Of a stretch of DNA of 64,000 nucleotides, positions 9,378-21,069 are shown piece after piece. Under the pieces are notes generated by a model, which was given only the letters and a program-made list of their open reading frames with translations, was not told the origin of the DNA and did no database searches. This DNA comes from Trissonchulus latispiculum (taxonomy: Eukaryota > Nematoda > Enoplea > Enoplida > Ironidae), in contig JASAND010013437.1 in assembly GCA_030248195.1 (NCBI GenBank), forward strand, positions 32,623-96,622, given 5' to 3'. The first letter of the stretch is position 1. Each line of letters opens with the position of its first letter. A program made the position numbers and the translations under genes.

Positions 9378-12300
9378 CTACCATAGGTTTATGACAGTAG
9401 GTTCAACAGCATTTAGATTCACTCGAACTTCGCGAGTTCGGAGCTTCTTTGTAGCATTATCCAATTCCTCGTCTGTATCTTCTGACATATCTGAGCTGGA
9501 CGTATCTGTTAGACTGTCCATGAGATCGTTCTGGATCATCTTTCCGTGAAATAGACTAAATTCCTTAGCCTGTAGTGAGGGGTCAATGTTCTCTTTGTCG
9601 TCGTCCCTTAGGCCCAACGTCAAGGGAATAGGGGGATCCAATAGATTTTCTACCCATAAATCGAGTCTTCCTGCATGGGGAGATTCTTCAGGAGCTTCCA
9701 ATAGATCACTGTCCAGGCAGCAGTAGAATTCCTCGTCCGAAACTGATCTTTCCAATCTCTTCAATATTCGCCTGCTGACTTCATAAATGGCATCCTGATC
9801 AATAGGCTTAAACTTACTTTTCTCTGGGTATTTGATGAGATCAGTGATTTGGTACTCCAACTGAGGAGGTGATGAGGCTCCATCTTGGACCATAAAGATA
9901 CTAGGGTCTAAGACCCGTAGGAGTTCTTCTTCAGTGAGCATTTCTCCAAATCTGTCCAAAACTCTTCGGGCAAATTTCACAACTGGCCCCATTTCGACAA
10001 GGGTAGGTTCCGGCGGACTTTCTTGCTTCGTTCGGGAGATAACAGAGGGCTGAATCTGTGGCTTCCGGCCCTGTTCCTTCTGATTCCGGTCATCCGGCCT
10101 TGTTTGTTCCATTAATTCCTTTTCGGAAACCAAGGGGGCATGTTGCAAATCCATTGCCATGCTGCCATGTGCAAGTACCTTTCGTGCACTTTGCATCACT
10201 GTAGTCATATCAATATCCGAGTTCGGCTTCGGGCCCACAGGCGCTGGGTTAGGATAAAGGGAGATGATTCCATTCTCCTGATGATTGAGAACAGGTCCAA
10301 TTTGTGGAGTGGGTGACAGCCCAAGCTGGATTCTAAATTCTCGCACTGCTTCTCCCAATCCAATGGCCATAACATCTGCAGGAGGGACTGACTGGAACCT
10401 GGGGGCAGGGTAGGTTTGAGCAAAATCATGACATCGAGGACTTCTTCGCAATCCTCGTCCACGTCCCAATGACCGTCCTCGGGATTGATTCCTTGTCCGT
10501 TCTGGATCATAAGGTCCGGGGAATCTTCTCGTTGGCAACTGGGTCACTTGGATTGGCTCATTGATTGATTTCTCCGGAGAATTTTCCTTTTCTGTGTTTC
10601 CTTCAGTGGGGGAGGAAGTGGAGGATGAATCCTGTGAAAGTCTCTGTTTCACATGGGAAGGATAGCCATATTCTATGGTCTGAGGTTCTTCCAATCGGTG
10701 AGTGCGAGGATAGGTGACAGACATTGGCTTTTGATACATAGGCAGGGAGTAAAGTTCACGGTCCAGTCGTTCAGTCTCAGGATCCACTGAGTCCTTTTCC
10801 GCATTCAAAGTGTACGTGGATTTCTCCTTTGGTTGTTCAATCTTCACATAAGGAGGGATAGAGAAGTATTGGCCTCCCAGATCCTTGATTTCTTGTTCCA
10901 GCTGTAGAATCTGAGTGGGCAAACTAGAATTCTCCGGCGGGAAATAGGCAGTTTTCCTTTCTGGTTCAGCTCCAATGACTTGGACCATGGAAGGAGCGTT
11001 CCTCTGTTGACCCACGTCAGCAAATCTGGATCCATATGGTGCGTGAACAGCTTCGGCGGCATCTCGTCCATCGTTTCTGTTCCACTGAGGTCTGGGCTGC
11101 GGATATTGCTGTTGTTGTCCTGGAGGTCCATTTCGGGGTGGATATCTATCATTATAGTTCCGATTCATTCCATTTCCATTCCTTGGGTACCTGGACTGTC
11201 CATTGTTGGGTCGGAAATTGTTGGAATTTCCGTTGCTATTGTTGTTGTAGTTATTGCGCGGAGGACCTGGATAATCAGTTCTGGGTCGGTAGGCTCCACC
11301 TCCGGGCGATCTGCATTCACGCTTTGAGTGTCCGGCTCTTCCACAGTTGAAACATCTGAAATCGTTAGGAAAAGGAATCTTATCGTTTCCTCTTCTAGGA
11401 GGAGGGGCAGGTTTTGGCTGTTCAGGGGAGGAAATCTTGATTTCCTTTATCTCATTGGCAAGCACGGCTGTGCTCTGGACCAGGGAGCTGATGGTGTTTA
11501 GAAGGGCGGGACCTGTGAGATTCGCACTTGAGACGGCTGCTTCCGGATCCACTTCCAAAAATGCAGGCGTTCCTTCTCCAGGGTAGACACCTTCTGCTTC
11601 TCGAGCCTTTTTAAAGGCTTGGGAATAGTCCGCTGTGTCCATTGGGACATGCGGTTTGAACTCATTCCGCAATCCGATGAGAAAGGTCTTTAGTTTGATG
11701 TCCTCCAGCATATCCGGATCTCCTCTGTCTTCCCAGGCAATCCGGGCGTACTTCTGTAGTCGGAGAGAGAAATCCGCGACAGACTCATGTGGCATCTGCC
11801 GGATACTGAACAGTTTGGCTGTGGCATGCATATCGGTCATGGGAGGAATCATGACTTCTCTGAGGGCTCGGACAGAGGCTTCCCAATCGTTCTGTTGCAT
11901 GGCGCCTCTGGGCATGCACTTAAAAATCTCCGCAGCTCTGCCTCTGAGAGTTGATGAGATGTTCATGACCTTCTGGTAATCATCTAGGTTGAGTCGTTGG
12001 CTGAATCTCTCGTAGTTGACAAGATGATCATCAAAGTTTTCATGATCTTTTCCGGAATAGGTAGGCATATCTCGGTAGGAGGCGGCTATGGCCTGGTTCT
12101 GGATGCTATCACGGAGCTGGCCTAGTAGGTCTTCAATATTTCCGTTTGGCATCATAGGCGCTTGTGGGAATACCAACTGTGGCATCTGTGGATTGAAAGG
12201 TGGGGGAGCTCCTGGTGGACCAGGTGGTCCATGTTGTAGGCCCATGTTCGGGGGTCCATTTCCATCTTCATCGGCAGGAATGAACTGATCCATATTTTCT

Positions 12301-12434
12301 TCTGGGACTGATCTGTAGGGTTTCAGTTGATTCCTTGATAGGGTTAACGTTGATCCTCTCTTGATCTTAATGATGAGATCGTTGGGTCGTGATGTTTCCT
12401 CACTGGCAGGTTTCTTCAACAGGAGTATCTTCAC
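9378..12434 (-). CDS. gag: Gag-like protein, copy B, truncated at the LTR
   Basis: The frame is 1018 codons and collinear with gag copy A; the first ATG is at 12291-12293 (residue 48 of the frame). It has the same capsid-like block, CCHC knuckle (about residue 361), Asn/Arg-rich linker and paired (S/A)RR.L.R repeats. A short internal segment near the second repeat, present in copy A, is missing here. The frame stops at TGG-TAG, which is the first bases of the LTR, so everything after about residue 1013 (basic tail, env leader, env, pol and the expected polypurine tract) has been deleted and gag joined to the LTR edge. Like copy A it is non-autonomous and would depend on a relative for reverse transcriptase and integrase. 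Confidence 0.85.
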   Translation of the reverse strand: MKILLLKKPASEETSRPNDLIIKIKRGSTLTLSRNQLKPYRSVPEENMDQFIPADEDGNGPPNMGLQHGPPGPPGAPPPFNPQMPQLVFPQAPMMPNGNIEDLLGQLRDSIQNQAIAASYRDMPTYSGKDHENFDDHLVNYERFSQRLNLDDYQKVMNISSTLRGRAAEIFKCMPRGAMQQNDWEASVRALREVMIPPMTDMHATAKLFSIRQMPHESVADFSLRLQKYARIAWEDRGDPDMLEDIKLKTFLIGLRNEFKPHVPMDTADYSQAFKKAREAEGVYPGEGTPAFLEVDPEAAVSSANLTGPALLNTISSLVQSTAVLANEIKEIKISSPEQPKPAPPPRRGNDKIPFPNDFRCFNCGRAGHSKRECRSPGGGAYRPRTDYPGPPRNNYNNNSNGNSNNFRPNNGQSRYPRNGNGMNRNYNDRYPPRNGPPGQQQQYPQPRPQWNRNDGRDAAEAVHAPYGSRFADVGQQRNAPSMVQVIGAEPERKTAYFPPENSSLPTQILQLEQEIKDLGGQYFSIPPYVKIEQPKEKSTYTLNAEKDSVDPETERLDRELYSLPMYQKPMSVTYPRTHRLEEPQTIEYGYPSHVKQRLSQDSSSTSSPTEGNTEKENSPEKSINEPIQVTQLPTRRFPGPYDPERTRNQSRGRSLGRGRGLRRSPRCHDFAQTYPAPRFQSVPPADVMAIGLGEAVREFRIQLGLSPTPQIGPVLNHQENGIISLYPNPAPVGPKPNSDIDMTTVMQSARKVLAHGSMAMDLQHAPLVSEKELMEQTRPDDRNQKEQGRKPQIQPSVISRTKQESPPEPTLVEMGPVVKFARRVLDRFGEMLTEEELLRVLDPSIFMVQDGASSPPQLEYQITDLIKYPEKSKFKPIDQDAIYEVSRRILKRLERSVSDEEFYCCLDSDLLEAPEESPHAGRLDLWVENLLDPPIPLTLGLRDDDKENIDPSLQAKEFSLFHGKMIQNDLMDSLTDTSSSDMSEDTDEELDNATKKLRTREVRVNLNAVEPTVINLW

Positions 12435-12475
12435 AGGATAGGGTTTTCCAACAGGATTGTTCTCGCAGGATTATC

Positions 12476-12491
12476 CTCACTGGGGGCTCCA
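12476..12491 (-). other. Primer-binding site, copy B
   Basis: This is the same 16-base site as in copy A, read on the minus strand, lying just upstream of gag B and just inside LTR copy 1. Confidence 0.6.
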
Positions 12492-12496
12492 AAAAC

Positions 12497-15400
12497 TGTA
12501 GTTTACCGTGTAATGAACTGAGTGAGATTAGGATAGAAAAACTTGACCAATTTAATTTGATTTCGAAAGTGGGGTCGCTTAGGTTGAAAGTTCGCTTACA
12601 CGGAAGGTTAGCGCGTTTGCCTGGGTAGACAAACTTATGTACCAGATTCCCGAAAGGTGGTTTACCAAAATCGGGGATCCCTACAGCTAACCTGTTAGGG
12701 GTACTACTGTGAGTTCGTTTAATTGGGAGGGGTTAGGCACTATCCAATCGCACCTGGAGTATGGATAGGATTGCTTTGACGCAACAGGTCAAAACTAAGA
12801 TCAGACAATTAGTCTTCGACTTGAGATTCAGATCCAACTTAATTGGATCTAAGCAGATTACCTTTAGTATTATCTCCGAGAGATCTCACCTGGATCTCTT
12901 TTCAGCAGCTGAAATGTAGACTACGATTTGCACGCAACAAGATTAATTTATTATCTAAACGTGATATGGTTACAATTAAAGGGACAGAATGGTTTCAAGG
13001 CAATTATTAACAGCAACGAGGATTACAAAATATTCACAAGATTACAGATTACTCAATTTACCAGAGTTGCCAGCCCTTGATTGGGGAGAGTGAATTATTT
13101 TAGGAGACCGGAGATTTCCAAATATTAAATTAACTAAGTTAGTGACTGACCGGTTAATTATTAACCTGAGACTAATTTATTAGTCCTCTTCTTCAGGTAC
13201 TATGACTGGGAACGTTAGGATGTGTTGCGTGTCGTGTGTTTATACTCAAATCTACTCTCTATTCGTCCTTTACAGAAAACTACAATACAGGTTCAATATA
13301 ACAAATAATTAACTAAATTTAACAGAGTGTCGGTACTGCACAGTTCCGGTCTATGGAGTTGGGTGATCTCGTCAGGTTACACCTGCAACCTCACGAGTGG
13401 TTTAGGACGTTTGGATAGAAGAACAATAAAGGGGTCGGTCCAGGCGGGGTGTTACCGGGAGATGGCTGTAAAAGTATAGTTATTAAATTAAATTAATTGA
13501 CTAAATTTAAGTGATGTCTTCGTTCTGATCTGATATCTTTCTCAACTCCTCTTCTGTTAAGTTCTCTCAGTGGCCTAAGCCAGAGACAACAGGGAAGCAC
13601 GTGATCTTCCATACTGCTAACAATCAAAATAGAATGGATGATGGGGTACATTTTGAATAGTTCTTGAAATGATTTAACAGAAATATCAAAAGGTTCAATA
13701 ACGATAACTGGTTAGTTTTCCCAAATGATTAGGTTCACTGGAGGCTACTGTCTCTGCCCTAGACTATTGTCAATATAGATATCCAATTCCCAAAGTACCT
13801 TCAATGATTCGAACTGTCTGTGAATCAACAACAGGAATCAATCAATCTGATCCAATCAAAAATAATCTCCGTTCACTGGACTGAACTCCGTTCACAGAAA
13901 TCAGGCTAATCATATAAAGTTCTCAGGATCAGGTTCCACACAAAGCGATTCCTGGCAGGATGCAGTCTTCGATGAACCTGAATCAAATGGGTTAAAACCC
14001 ATTAGTTCAGAATATAAGTGCGGGAATCAAACCCAGCAACTATTACTCACTTTTAAGGCTTTCAGAGACAAAGATTAAAACTTTAGTTAATTCTGAATAA
14101 GATCTTTTGTTGAAAACCAGAATTAACGCACTTTAACTGCTTTTGTGAGCCAAAGTGTGACTAACTATGCATTATTAGCTTGAAGTAGGTAAAATTTCGC
14201 CGAATATGAATTTCTGGGCGATTTCCTGCATCGGAATGCCGGAAATCGCCGATTCAACATATATTCTTTGCAATCATATTCGGTCTGCGCATAATTAGAT
14301 TTTAGGTGTAAGATTCATGACAGGAAAGCACCTGTTTCCTGTATAGCAAGTGTACAAGAATGGAAACGCATATTTGCAAAGATTATTCCTTTTAAGCTTA
14401 TTAGAAGATGGTTTTTATCCTAATCCTTAATTCTTACGTAATTACACAACATTAATATTCTAACTAACTATTATTTATGTGCTTTCAGGTTTATTTAATG
14501 CTTACGTAGAGATATTCACCGTGTGTGCCATTAAATCCCATAATTGCCCGTTTGCATTGATTAACAAGCATAATTTGATGCTTACAGTTAGATTTGGCTA
14601 GTATTTTCGATGTAAAACGTTTTCCCGTTGCGGTTACTAGTTGACATAAAAGGTCTAAACTGTACAGATAATATATTTTGCAAAAGTGTAAACTATAACC
14701 AAATTAATTGCCTCGTTAGCGAGAACGAGTGAGGGCAAGAATAACAATTTTGACATAATTCTTGCAATTTGAGTAAAACTAACTTTTGTCTTTATACTAA
14801 AGGCTGATTAAAGTATAGGCCGTTTTGCAATGCATTGCATAAACACCAACTTGGGGTGAATTTAGTGGCACAGATCTAGCTAATTAACACATACAATGAC
14901 ACAGATCTAGCTAATTAGCACATACAATTAATACAAAACAGTGGACGGACTGAACTAATTTATATTGTAGACTTTGGAACAAAATTCAACTCTAAACGGG
15001 TGAAACAGACCAGTACGAAGTCCTTTATCTGCGATTCGTCCACTCCCTTCTTGCGGGCATACCTACGTGGACGAATCGAGGACAACCTGGTAATATCAAC
15101 TTATCCTGGGGTCCCCGTGACCCTGGACTAGATTAGCTACCTAGTTTGCATATTACCACAATACTGACTTAGGTACTCATTCACACTGTTTATCACACTC
15201 ATATCCCTCAGATTCGCAAGTATTCAGCATGCAAACTAACATTTATACACATTCGCACTAATGTCCTGCCTAATACAGAAGTTTTAGGATAATTTCGCAA
15301 GTATTGGCCTCATGCACCAGATGAGAACCAGCGAACTGTCGTACATTGAAATAATCTACTTTGCCTGGTATTTTGGACTGTTTTAAAATACTATCTTTAC

Positions 15401-17367
15401 TTAATATAGAGTTTAAAGTGACTTGCAGTTTGACAATGGTTGGCAGGGTTTACCACGATTTGTTAAACTCTAGACTTCCCAAATTATCCCAATATTAATA
15501 ACTACATTATTAATACTCATTCATTCCATTGACATTCATACTGGTTTGACAATCCTCACAACCCCTATCGTGCAAGGGGAGTTTCCGTGAGTTGCCATCA
15601 CAATTATACGAAAACATTCATTCTTCATACATACAAATCAGAGCATTCTACAATCATTCAGCCAAACATTCTTGAAATTTGGTTAATTTCGGAACCTCAC
15701 GTTCTATGAGGGGTTTACCCGAATAACCACCTTAGGTACTTTTTTGGGGACACATTCACACATTAAGTTTGCAACACATTCCCGCCTCGATTATACAAAG
15801 CATTTATACTTCAGGCTTGCAAAACATTCACACCTCAGACTTACAAAACATTCACACTTCATTTGTATGGAACATTCATACTAATAAATATCTAGCTACT
15901 CAGACTAACTAATGAATTAAACTTAGGCTCATTTGTGTAGGAAGTTTGTAAACTTTGAACTTTGTTGTGCGCAGGTTTTACAGCTTTTGCAATTCCTCAG
16001 AATTGCCCATAAAAGAAATTTTGTGAAAAACTTAAACTGCACAAGTTTGGGAAAAAAGGTACAACTTAAATTTAGATGAAAGCCAGTGAGTAATAATTGC
16101 TAAGCAATTATTACTAACAACAAAGAACAGTTAATTAAACTGAATACACAATTAATTAATGCTACAAAAATTGAGGAAGCCGGCCATTCCTCTTAAACGG
16201 CTGCTTAATAATTAATTAAATTAAAAGTAGAACGACTCATGTTTTAAGAATTGGCTTTTAAAACACCCTATAATGTTTATACCTAGTGATTTTAATGCCG
16301 ACCTAACGCTAAAAATAAAACATAATACTGACAGTATAATTTTTGTGCAATATGGCGTTTTTGAAAACATGGCCGGCAACTCCTAGTTGCCGGCTGTGGG
16401 GAGTTACTTTTTCTAACTAGCTTATTAATTTTAGAGCCGTAATTAAGGGGCTCTCTAGCTCAGAACTACGGATTTGGGGTCCCACTCATAAACCCATGAA
16501 AACTACAAAAAATAACCCCAAAAGTGACAAATAAAAAAGAATCTTTTGGCCGTAAAGGCCTACTAGTCTTAGGCCAAAAGGCCGTGGCTTGGTAATGAAA
16601 AAGAGTTAAAATGTGAAAAGTAAAAGAAGAGAAAAGTGGGTACGCTTCAAGACCTCCATCGCACAGGAGGGGTTTACATGAGCTACCCTTGATTTTTGAA
16701 TTAATCAAATAATAAAATAAACATGAAACGAAAACTGGCCCGGAGGCCCAACATGCTATGGAACATAAAATTTGGCCTAGGGCCCAAAATGCTGCTATAA
16801 AAATCGGGGCTCACTGGCCCAAAATTTCCATAAAGAATTGGCCAGCAAGGCCTGAAAATATCATAAACAATAAGGCCCGAAGGCTGAAAGATACAGTATA
16901 AAAAATATGGCCCAATGGCCGAAAAACATAATATGAAAAATTGGCCAAAGGCCACTATAAAAATCCCTAAAATTTTTGTCCTAGGCAGTAAATTCTGAGC
17001 CGGGCATAAAAAACCCAAAGGCTCCTCAAGTTGAAGTGTTCGTGCTGTAAACTCAACCCTTTTCTGGCCAGTGTGGGCCAGAAAAGTCCTAGGTGTGTCC
17101 TATGGGGAAGTGTGTGTTACTATATTCCCGTACCACACCAGTGGTCCGAGAAGTAACACACACTGGGGAGAGGGGAGTAAAATCCGGCCGCTCTCGGCCA
17201 CTGCTAAACGAACACTGATTGACTTAAAATTTTGGGGACCGAGCTGACAGTTTTGTTGACAGCTCGGTGACAGGTCATTAGCGAACTGGGGGCGGAATTT
17301 CTCTTTTATTTTAGCTTAAAGCTTCTAGAAAGTTCTAGAACTTTCTAGAAGCTTGCTATCTCTACCA
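12497..17367 (-). mobile_element. Long terminal repeat, LTR copy 1 (5' LTR of gag unit B)
   Basis: This is a ~4.87-kb copy of LTR 2 with scattered substitutions and small indels. Its outer edge (minus-strand start TGGTAGAG, base 17367) is the outer boundary of the whole tandem element. The bases beyond it (GGCCAGTCCAGCGG..) are unrelated to gag. The divergence from copy 2 is visible but modest, so the array is not brand new. No target-site duplication can be tested because the far end lies outside the window. Confidence 0.8.
17322..17351. promoter_or_regulatory. Six-pentamer heat-shock-element-like array in LTR U3 (copy 1)
   Basis: It is identical to the array at 9338-9367, inside the same 36-bp perfect palindrome (17319-17354). 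It is conserved without a change although the LTRs differ elsewhere. Confidence 0.75.
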
Positions 17368-19144
17368 TAGGCCAGTCCAGCGGCTTGCCGGACCGGCCAG
17401 CCCGAGGGAGGGAAGATTAACGATAATGGGGACATATTGCCCCCAACTGACCCCTTTTTTGATTAATTTTGGGTGCTGAAATTCTGCAAAATTTTGCGAA
17501 ACTTTGGTTAACATGTAAACATAACCAAAGGGGCAATAACGCGAATTTTGGCTTTCATTTCTAACTTTTACGCAATCTACGTAAATGCTATAGACTTAAA
17601 AAGAGAATCTTAATATTCTGCAAGTTTAGCTAGACATAACTGACTAGTTTTCATAGTAATTTTAATTGTGGGGAATTAATTAAGCCCCCTCTGAACTTTA
17701 CCTATGTGTTAAAATTTGTGTCCTCTTTTCTTTTCTAGAGGCGAACTTTTGTTGTCCTCTTCTTGTTGGACTAGGCCCAACAAAAGTTCACCTGAGGACA
17801 AGCCTAGCGTACGTAGGAAAAGATGAAAGAAAGGGGAAACAGCAGCGCACCTGGCTGCCTTGTAGTCTGGGAGGTAGACAACCTCCCAGACAAAGAAAGG
17901 AGAAAGGGAAAGGGGAAAGAAAGTTAGTATAAAGCTTTTTTAGAAGTCCACTTTTAGGACTTTCCTTTTCCGTAAAGTAAGATTACGAAATAAAAGCTAA
18001 TCTTACTAAAACATTTTTACTTATAACTCACTCAATTTTGGGAGTTAAAACGTGGGAATTGCATTTTTGGAAATGGGAGAAATTTCTCTTTCATATGAGC
18101 CTAAGTTGTGTTACCGACTAAAAATTCATTTCTTACGTAATATTTAGCTAATTTAACATAAATTAAGCCTAACTAACACTAATTAACATTGTTAATAACA
18201 GATTAAAGCCTTAAAACGTTACAGAACACAAATTATTGCAAATTAACACACTTAGGTACTTATTATGCTTAATTTCTTACGTACTACATAATTATGTGAT
18301 TATTTAATCAAACCATCTTCCAATATGTGTTATTGGACACTAAAAATGCTCTTAAAACACTGCTGGCAAGGATTAGTGTACTCTTTTCAGCTAGAAATGT
18401 TGAATTCTTGACATCTTTAATTATTAGTTTCGCTTTTACACCAACACTAGGATTTTTAGGGTTTTATGATTCTTTCGTTCTTATTAACTTCTAGCAATGG
18501 AGAGGGAAAGTGACAGCACCCGGGCCACTGAGGGAAAGGACACCTGTCCTTTCAGAAAGGGGAATTTTGGAATTGGCCTTATTGTTATGATTTCTATTAC
18601 TTCGTGTGTAGTAATTCATTATTTAGACTGATTAATCCAAACTAAGCTTGTAAGTGCCCTTCTCTTGTGATAATGTTTGAGTAACTTAAGGCTTTTCCTC
18701 TCGCATTGGGTGAAAAATGCTTACTTGGGACTGGCAACTCTGATTTCAACAATTATACAATGACAATTAATTATGGCTTGGACACAATATCAAAACTAAA
18801 ACTTAACACAGGCAAGATCTTTTAGACTCCGTTTAGTGTAGAAACTTCTTTTGAAACGGTGACCAATTAGAAACTAGCTTTTTAACCACTTTTGAACACA
18901 AGATCTAAGTCATTCCATTACATGTGTCATGCGTCACATATAATACAGAGTATGCCAGCTGTCATACTCTTATGTATTATGTACTCTAATGGTCTGACCA
19001 ACTTGTCTTAGCTATATAACAACGACATATGTATATATTTCTTATGATATACTGAGACATAACGAGAGAAAATTGAAGCATCATCACCATTAAGAAATTT
19101 CTTTTGTTATCTTTCTCAAATTAACAAAATCGCTAGTAGAAATT
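17368..19144. other. AT-rich region without a recognisable gene
   Basis: No credible coding frame was seen. There are short inverted repeats (GAACTTTTGTTG / CAACAAAAGTTC near 17745-17790; GGGAGGT..ACCTCCC near 17870). Scattered words (ATGAGCCTAAGTT near 18098, AACCATCTTC near 18305) resemble the gag-unit LTR in opposite orientation, so part may be a very old related LTR. Near 18945-18995 is a fragment like the end of the CAAGAGTA MITE family. Confidence 0.4.
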
Positions 19145-19152
19145 CCAAAATC

Positions 19153-19500
19153 GGATCTTTTGCGCTTTCCCCCCCCAGCCCTACCTTTTGATTTTTTTGA
19201 CCAATAACTTTGAAACTTGGTGTGGGTGCATACTGGAGGCTGGTGAATTCAAAAATTCAAAAATTTTAAAATTTTAAAAAATTTTAAAAAATTTTAAATT
19301 TTTGTTTGGTAAGGGGGGACGAAGGGGAACCAAAAACTTTTTCGAAAAAAATTTTGCTGAAAACATGCATACAGGGGTTTTCTGGGGCGCTGAGCACGAA
19401 TCTGAAGTCCGTTTTTCGATTCAGCTTTTCGTTAGCCCAGTATAAGCTTATGTTAAGCTTACAACTTTAGCTTATAGGGTAAAACGGGGTAATAAGGGAC
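19153..19500 (+). repeat. Left terminal inverted repeat of the 5.07-kb element
   Basis: It matches the reverse complement of 23885-24220 with small indels. It includes a low-complexity AAAATTTT ladder and a CGGGGTAATAAGGGAC stretch. Confidence 0.8.
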
Positions 19501-20802
19501 AAAAACGTATGGCATTTCATGAGACTTCACTGAGATGCAAGTTTGAACCATTCTTTCTCTTTTAATACTCAACGAAATTTCATGATTTATACATCAAGTT
19601 AAAGCTTAATTTGTGCTGAATTTATTTCTAGTATGGTTATTTTGCTGAGATAAAAGTGATCTGAAATATGTCGATAAAATTGCAATAGATCCTCATTTTT
19701 CACAAAACGGGGTTTTAAGGGACATCATCAGGGATAACAAGCAATATTTTGTGAAAAAGATTAAAAGTGTTCGCTGGACGGACATTTTCAGTAATTGTAA
19801 ACCTGCTGCGCAGCTAATTATTTTATAAGGAACTCTCACTTGCATACTACAGAAAATATACGTGCAAAACATTGTCTGAACAGTTTTTAAGTTTGAGGAA
19901 TTTATATACTTTTATACCGCCAGAAAACCTGAAACAATTCAGCACTACATGTTAGCAATTGTTTCTGTCAGATTCATGCACTTGAGAAATCGTTGGTGAG
20001 CTGTTAAAAAGCTTAATCTTAAATATGAGTCATCAATCAGAGCAGAGAATAGACTTTCCGATTTCGGAATTTGCCATTAATACATGAGCAAACACATATG
20101 AATTTCATAATAATTTCATAATAACACATAATTTCTACATGAATCGGAACAAGCAAAATTGTCTGCAAAAGCTTAAGTGTTTATTCTGAGGAACATTTCT
20201 TAAAATGTGGGCCTGCTGCGCAGTAGGGTTTTGTTTGGTACCAAATTAAATTTTAAGGTTGTACAGATATGCTAGATGTGCAGTACCTAAATCAGTCTTA
20301 TGAAACAATCAAAACTGCCTGTGAATAACCTTGCGTCGCGCTGTACATTCAGTTTAGCCAATCTAAGTAAATGTTTAGCTAATTCATAGTCGAATTAACG
20401 GTTCAGGCTTGGAAAAAGGCGCTAATCCTGCAAAAAAGCTGTTCAGTAGGAGCTATGTAGCAAAAGTAATAGTTAACTCATGGCTCTGTAAAATGGCAAC
20501 TGCTCTGGGGAGAATAGGGAGAAACGCTGCAAGCAAACTGACAATGACATTAACAAAGTTCGCTATAGTATTTACGCATTCCTTTAAAAGAATTCCACTT
20601 GTGTACATATATACGGAACAGTGTAAATCAACAAAACTAGTTCTGTTCGAAATTCTGCTTTCTGATTTCAGTTTCCATGTCTTTCGAAATGTAAACAAAG
20701 AAATGCACAGTAATTATGGTGATCCTATGTTAAAGCACATGTTACGTGCAATCATGCAAAACTATACTTTTAGCGTGTGGCCACATAATAAAACCGTTGT
20801 CT

Positions 20803-21014
20803 GAGCAAACATAAGAGACCTGCTGCGCTGAGGCGCAGCAGGAAAAAGAAGTTCTCTGGAATGAAAGACAAAATTTCACACGCAATTCATATAAGCCCTA
20901 TCTTAAACCATTATGCACACGCATTTACGGTGAGGAATATCTTTGTCAAGCAAAATGCATGTGAGGGCCCGGGCCGAGCAAACATAAGAGACCTGCTGCG
21001 CTGAGGCGCAGCAG
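20803..21014. repeat. Direct repeats carrying a perfect 10-bp hairpin
   Basis: A ~39-bp sequence occurs at 20803-20841 and 20976-21014. Each contains CCTGCTGCGC TGAG GCGCAGCAGG, a 10-bp stem with a 4-base loop. Half-motifs CCTGCTGCGCAG also occur near 19803 and 20213, so the motif recurs along the left half of the 5-kb element. Confidence 0.65.
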
Positions 21015-21069
21015 GAATAAGGGACATGTCTGGGTATTAAGGGACAGTATAGGATTTTGTGTGTAAATA

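Larger units (their letters stand above)
4547..9383 (-). mobile_element. Long terminal repeat, LTR copy 2 (shared by gag units A and B)
   Basis: The segment is ~4.84 kb and is present almost base for base again at 12497-17367. On the minus strand it starts TGGTAGAGATAGC and ends ..TACA, so it has TG..CA ends. A primer-binding site follows on the gag A side and the gag B frame runs directly into the other end. It is therefore both the 3' LTR of unit B and the 5' LTR of unit A. Inside are the heat-shock-like array near the U3 start, degenerate GGCC-rich and ACATTCACAC repeats, a CCGAGCTGACAG inverted repeat and many short palindromes. No ORF of note lies inside. An LTR near 5 kb is at the upper end of the usual size. 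Confidence 0.8.

Noticed and set aside
20409..20804. 131-codon frame inside the 5-kb transposon as a transposase
   Set aside because: No DDE-type motifs, no recognisable domain and short length; probably chance.
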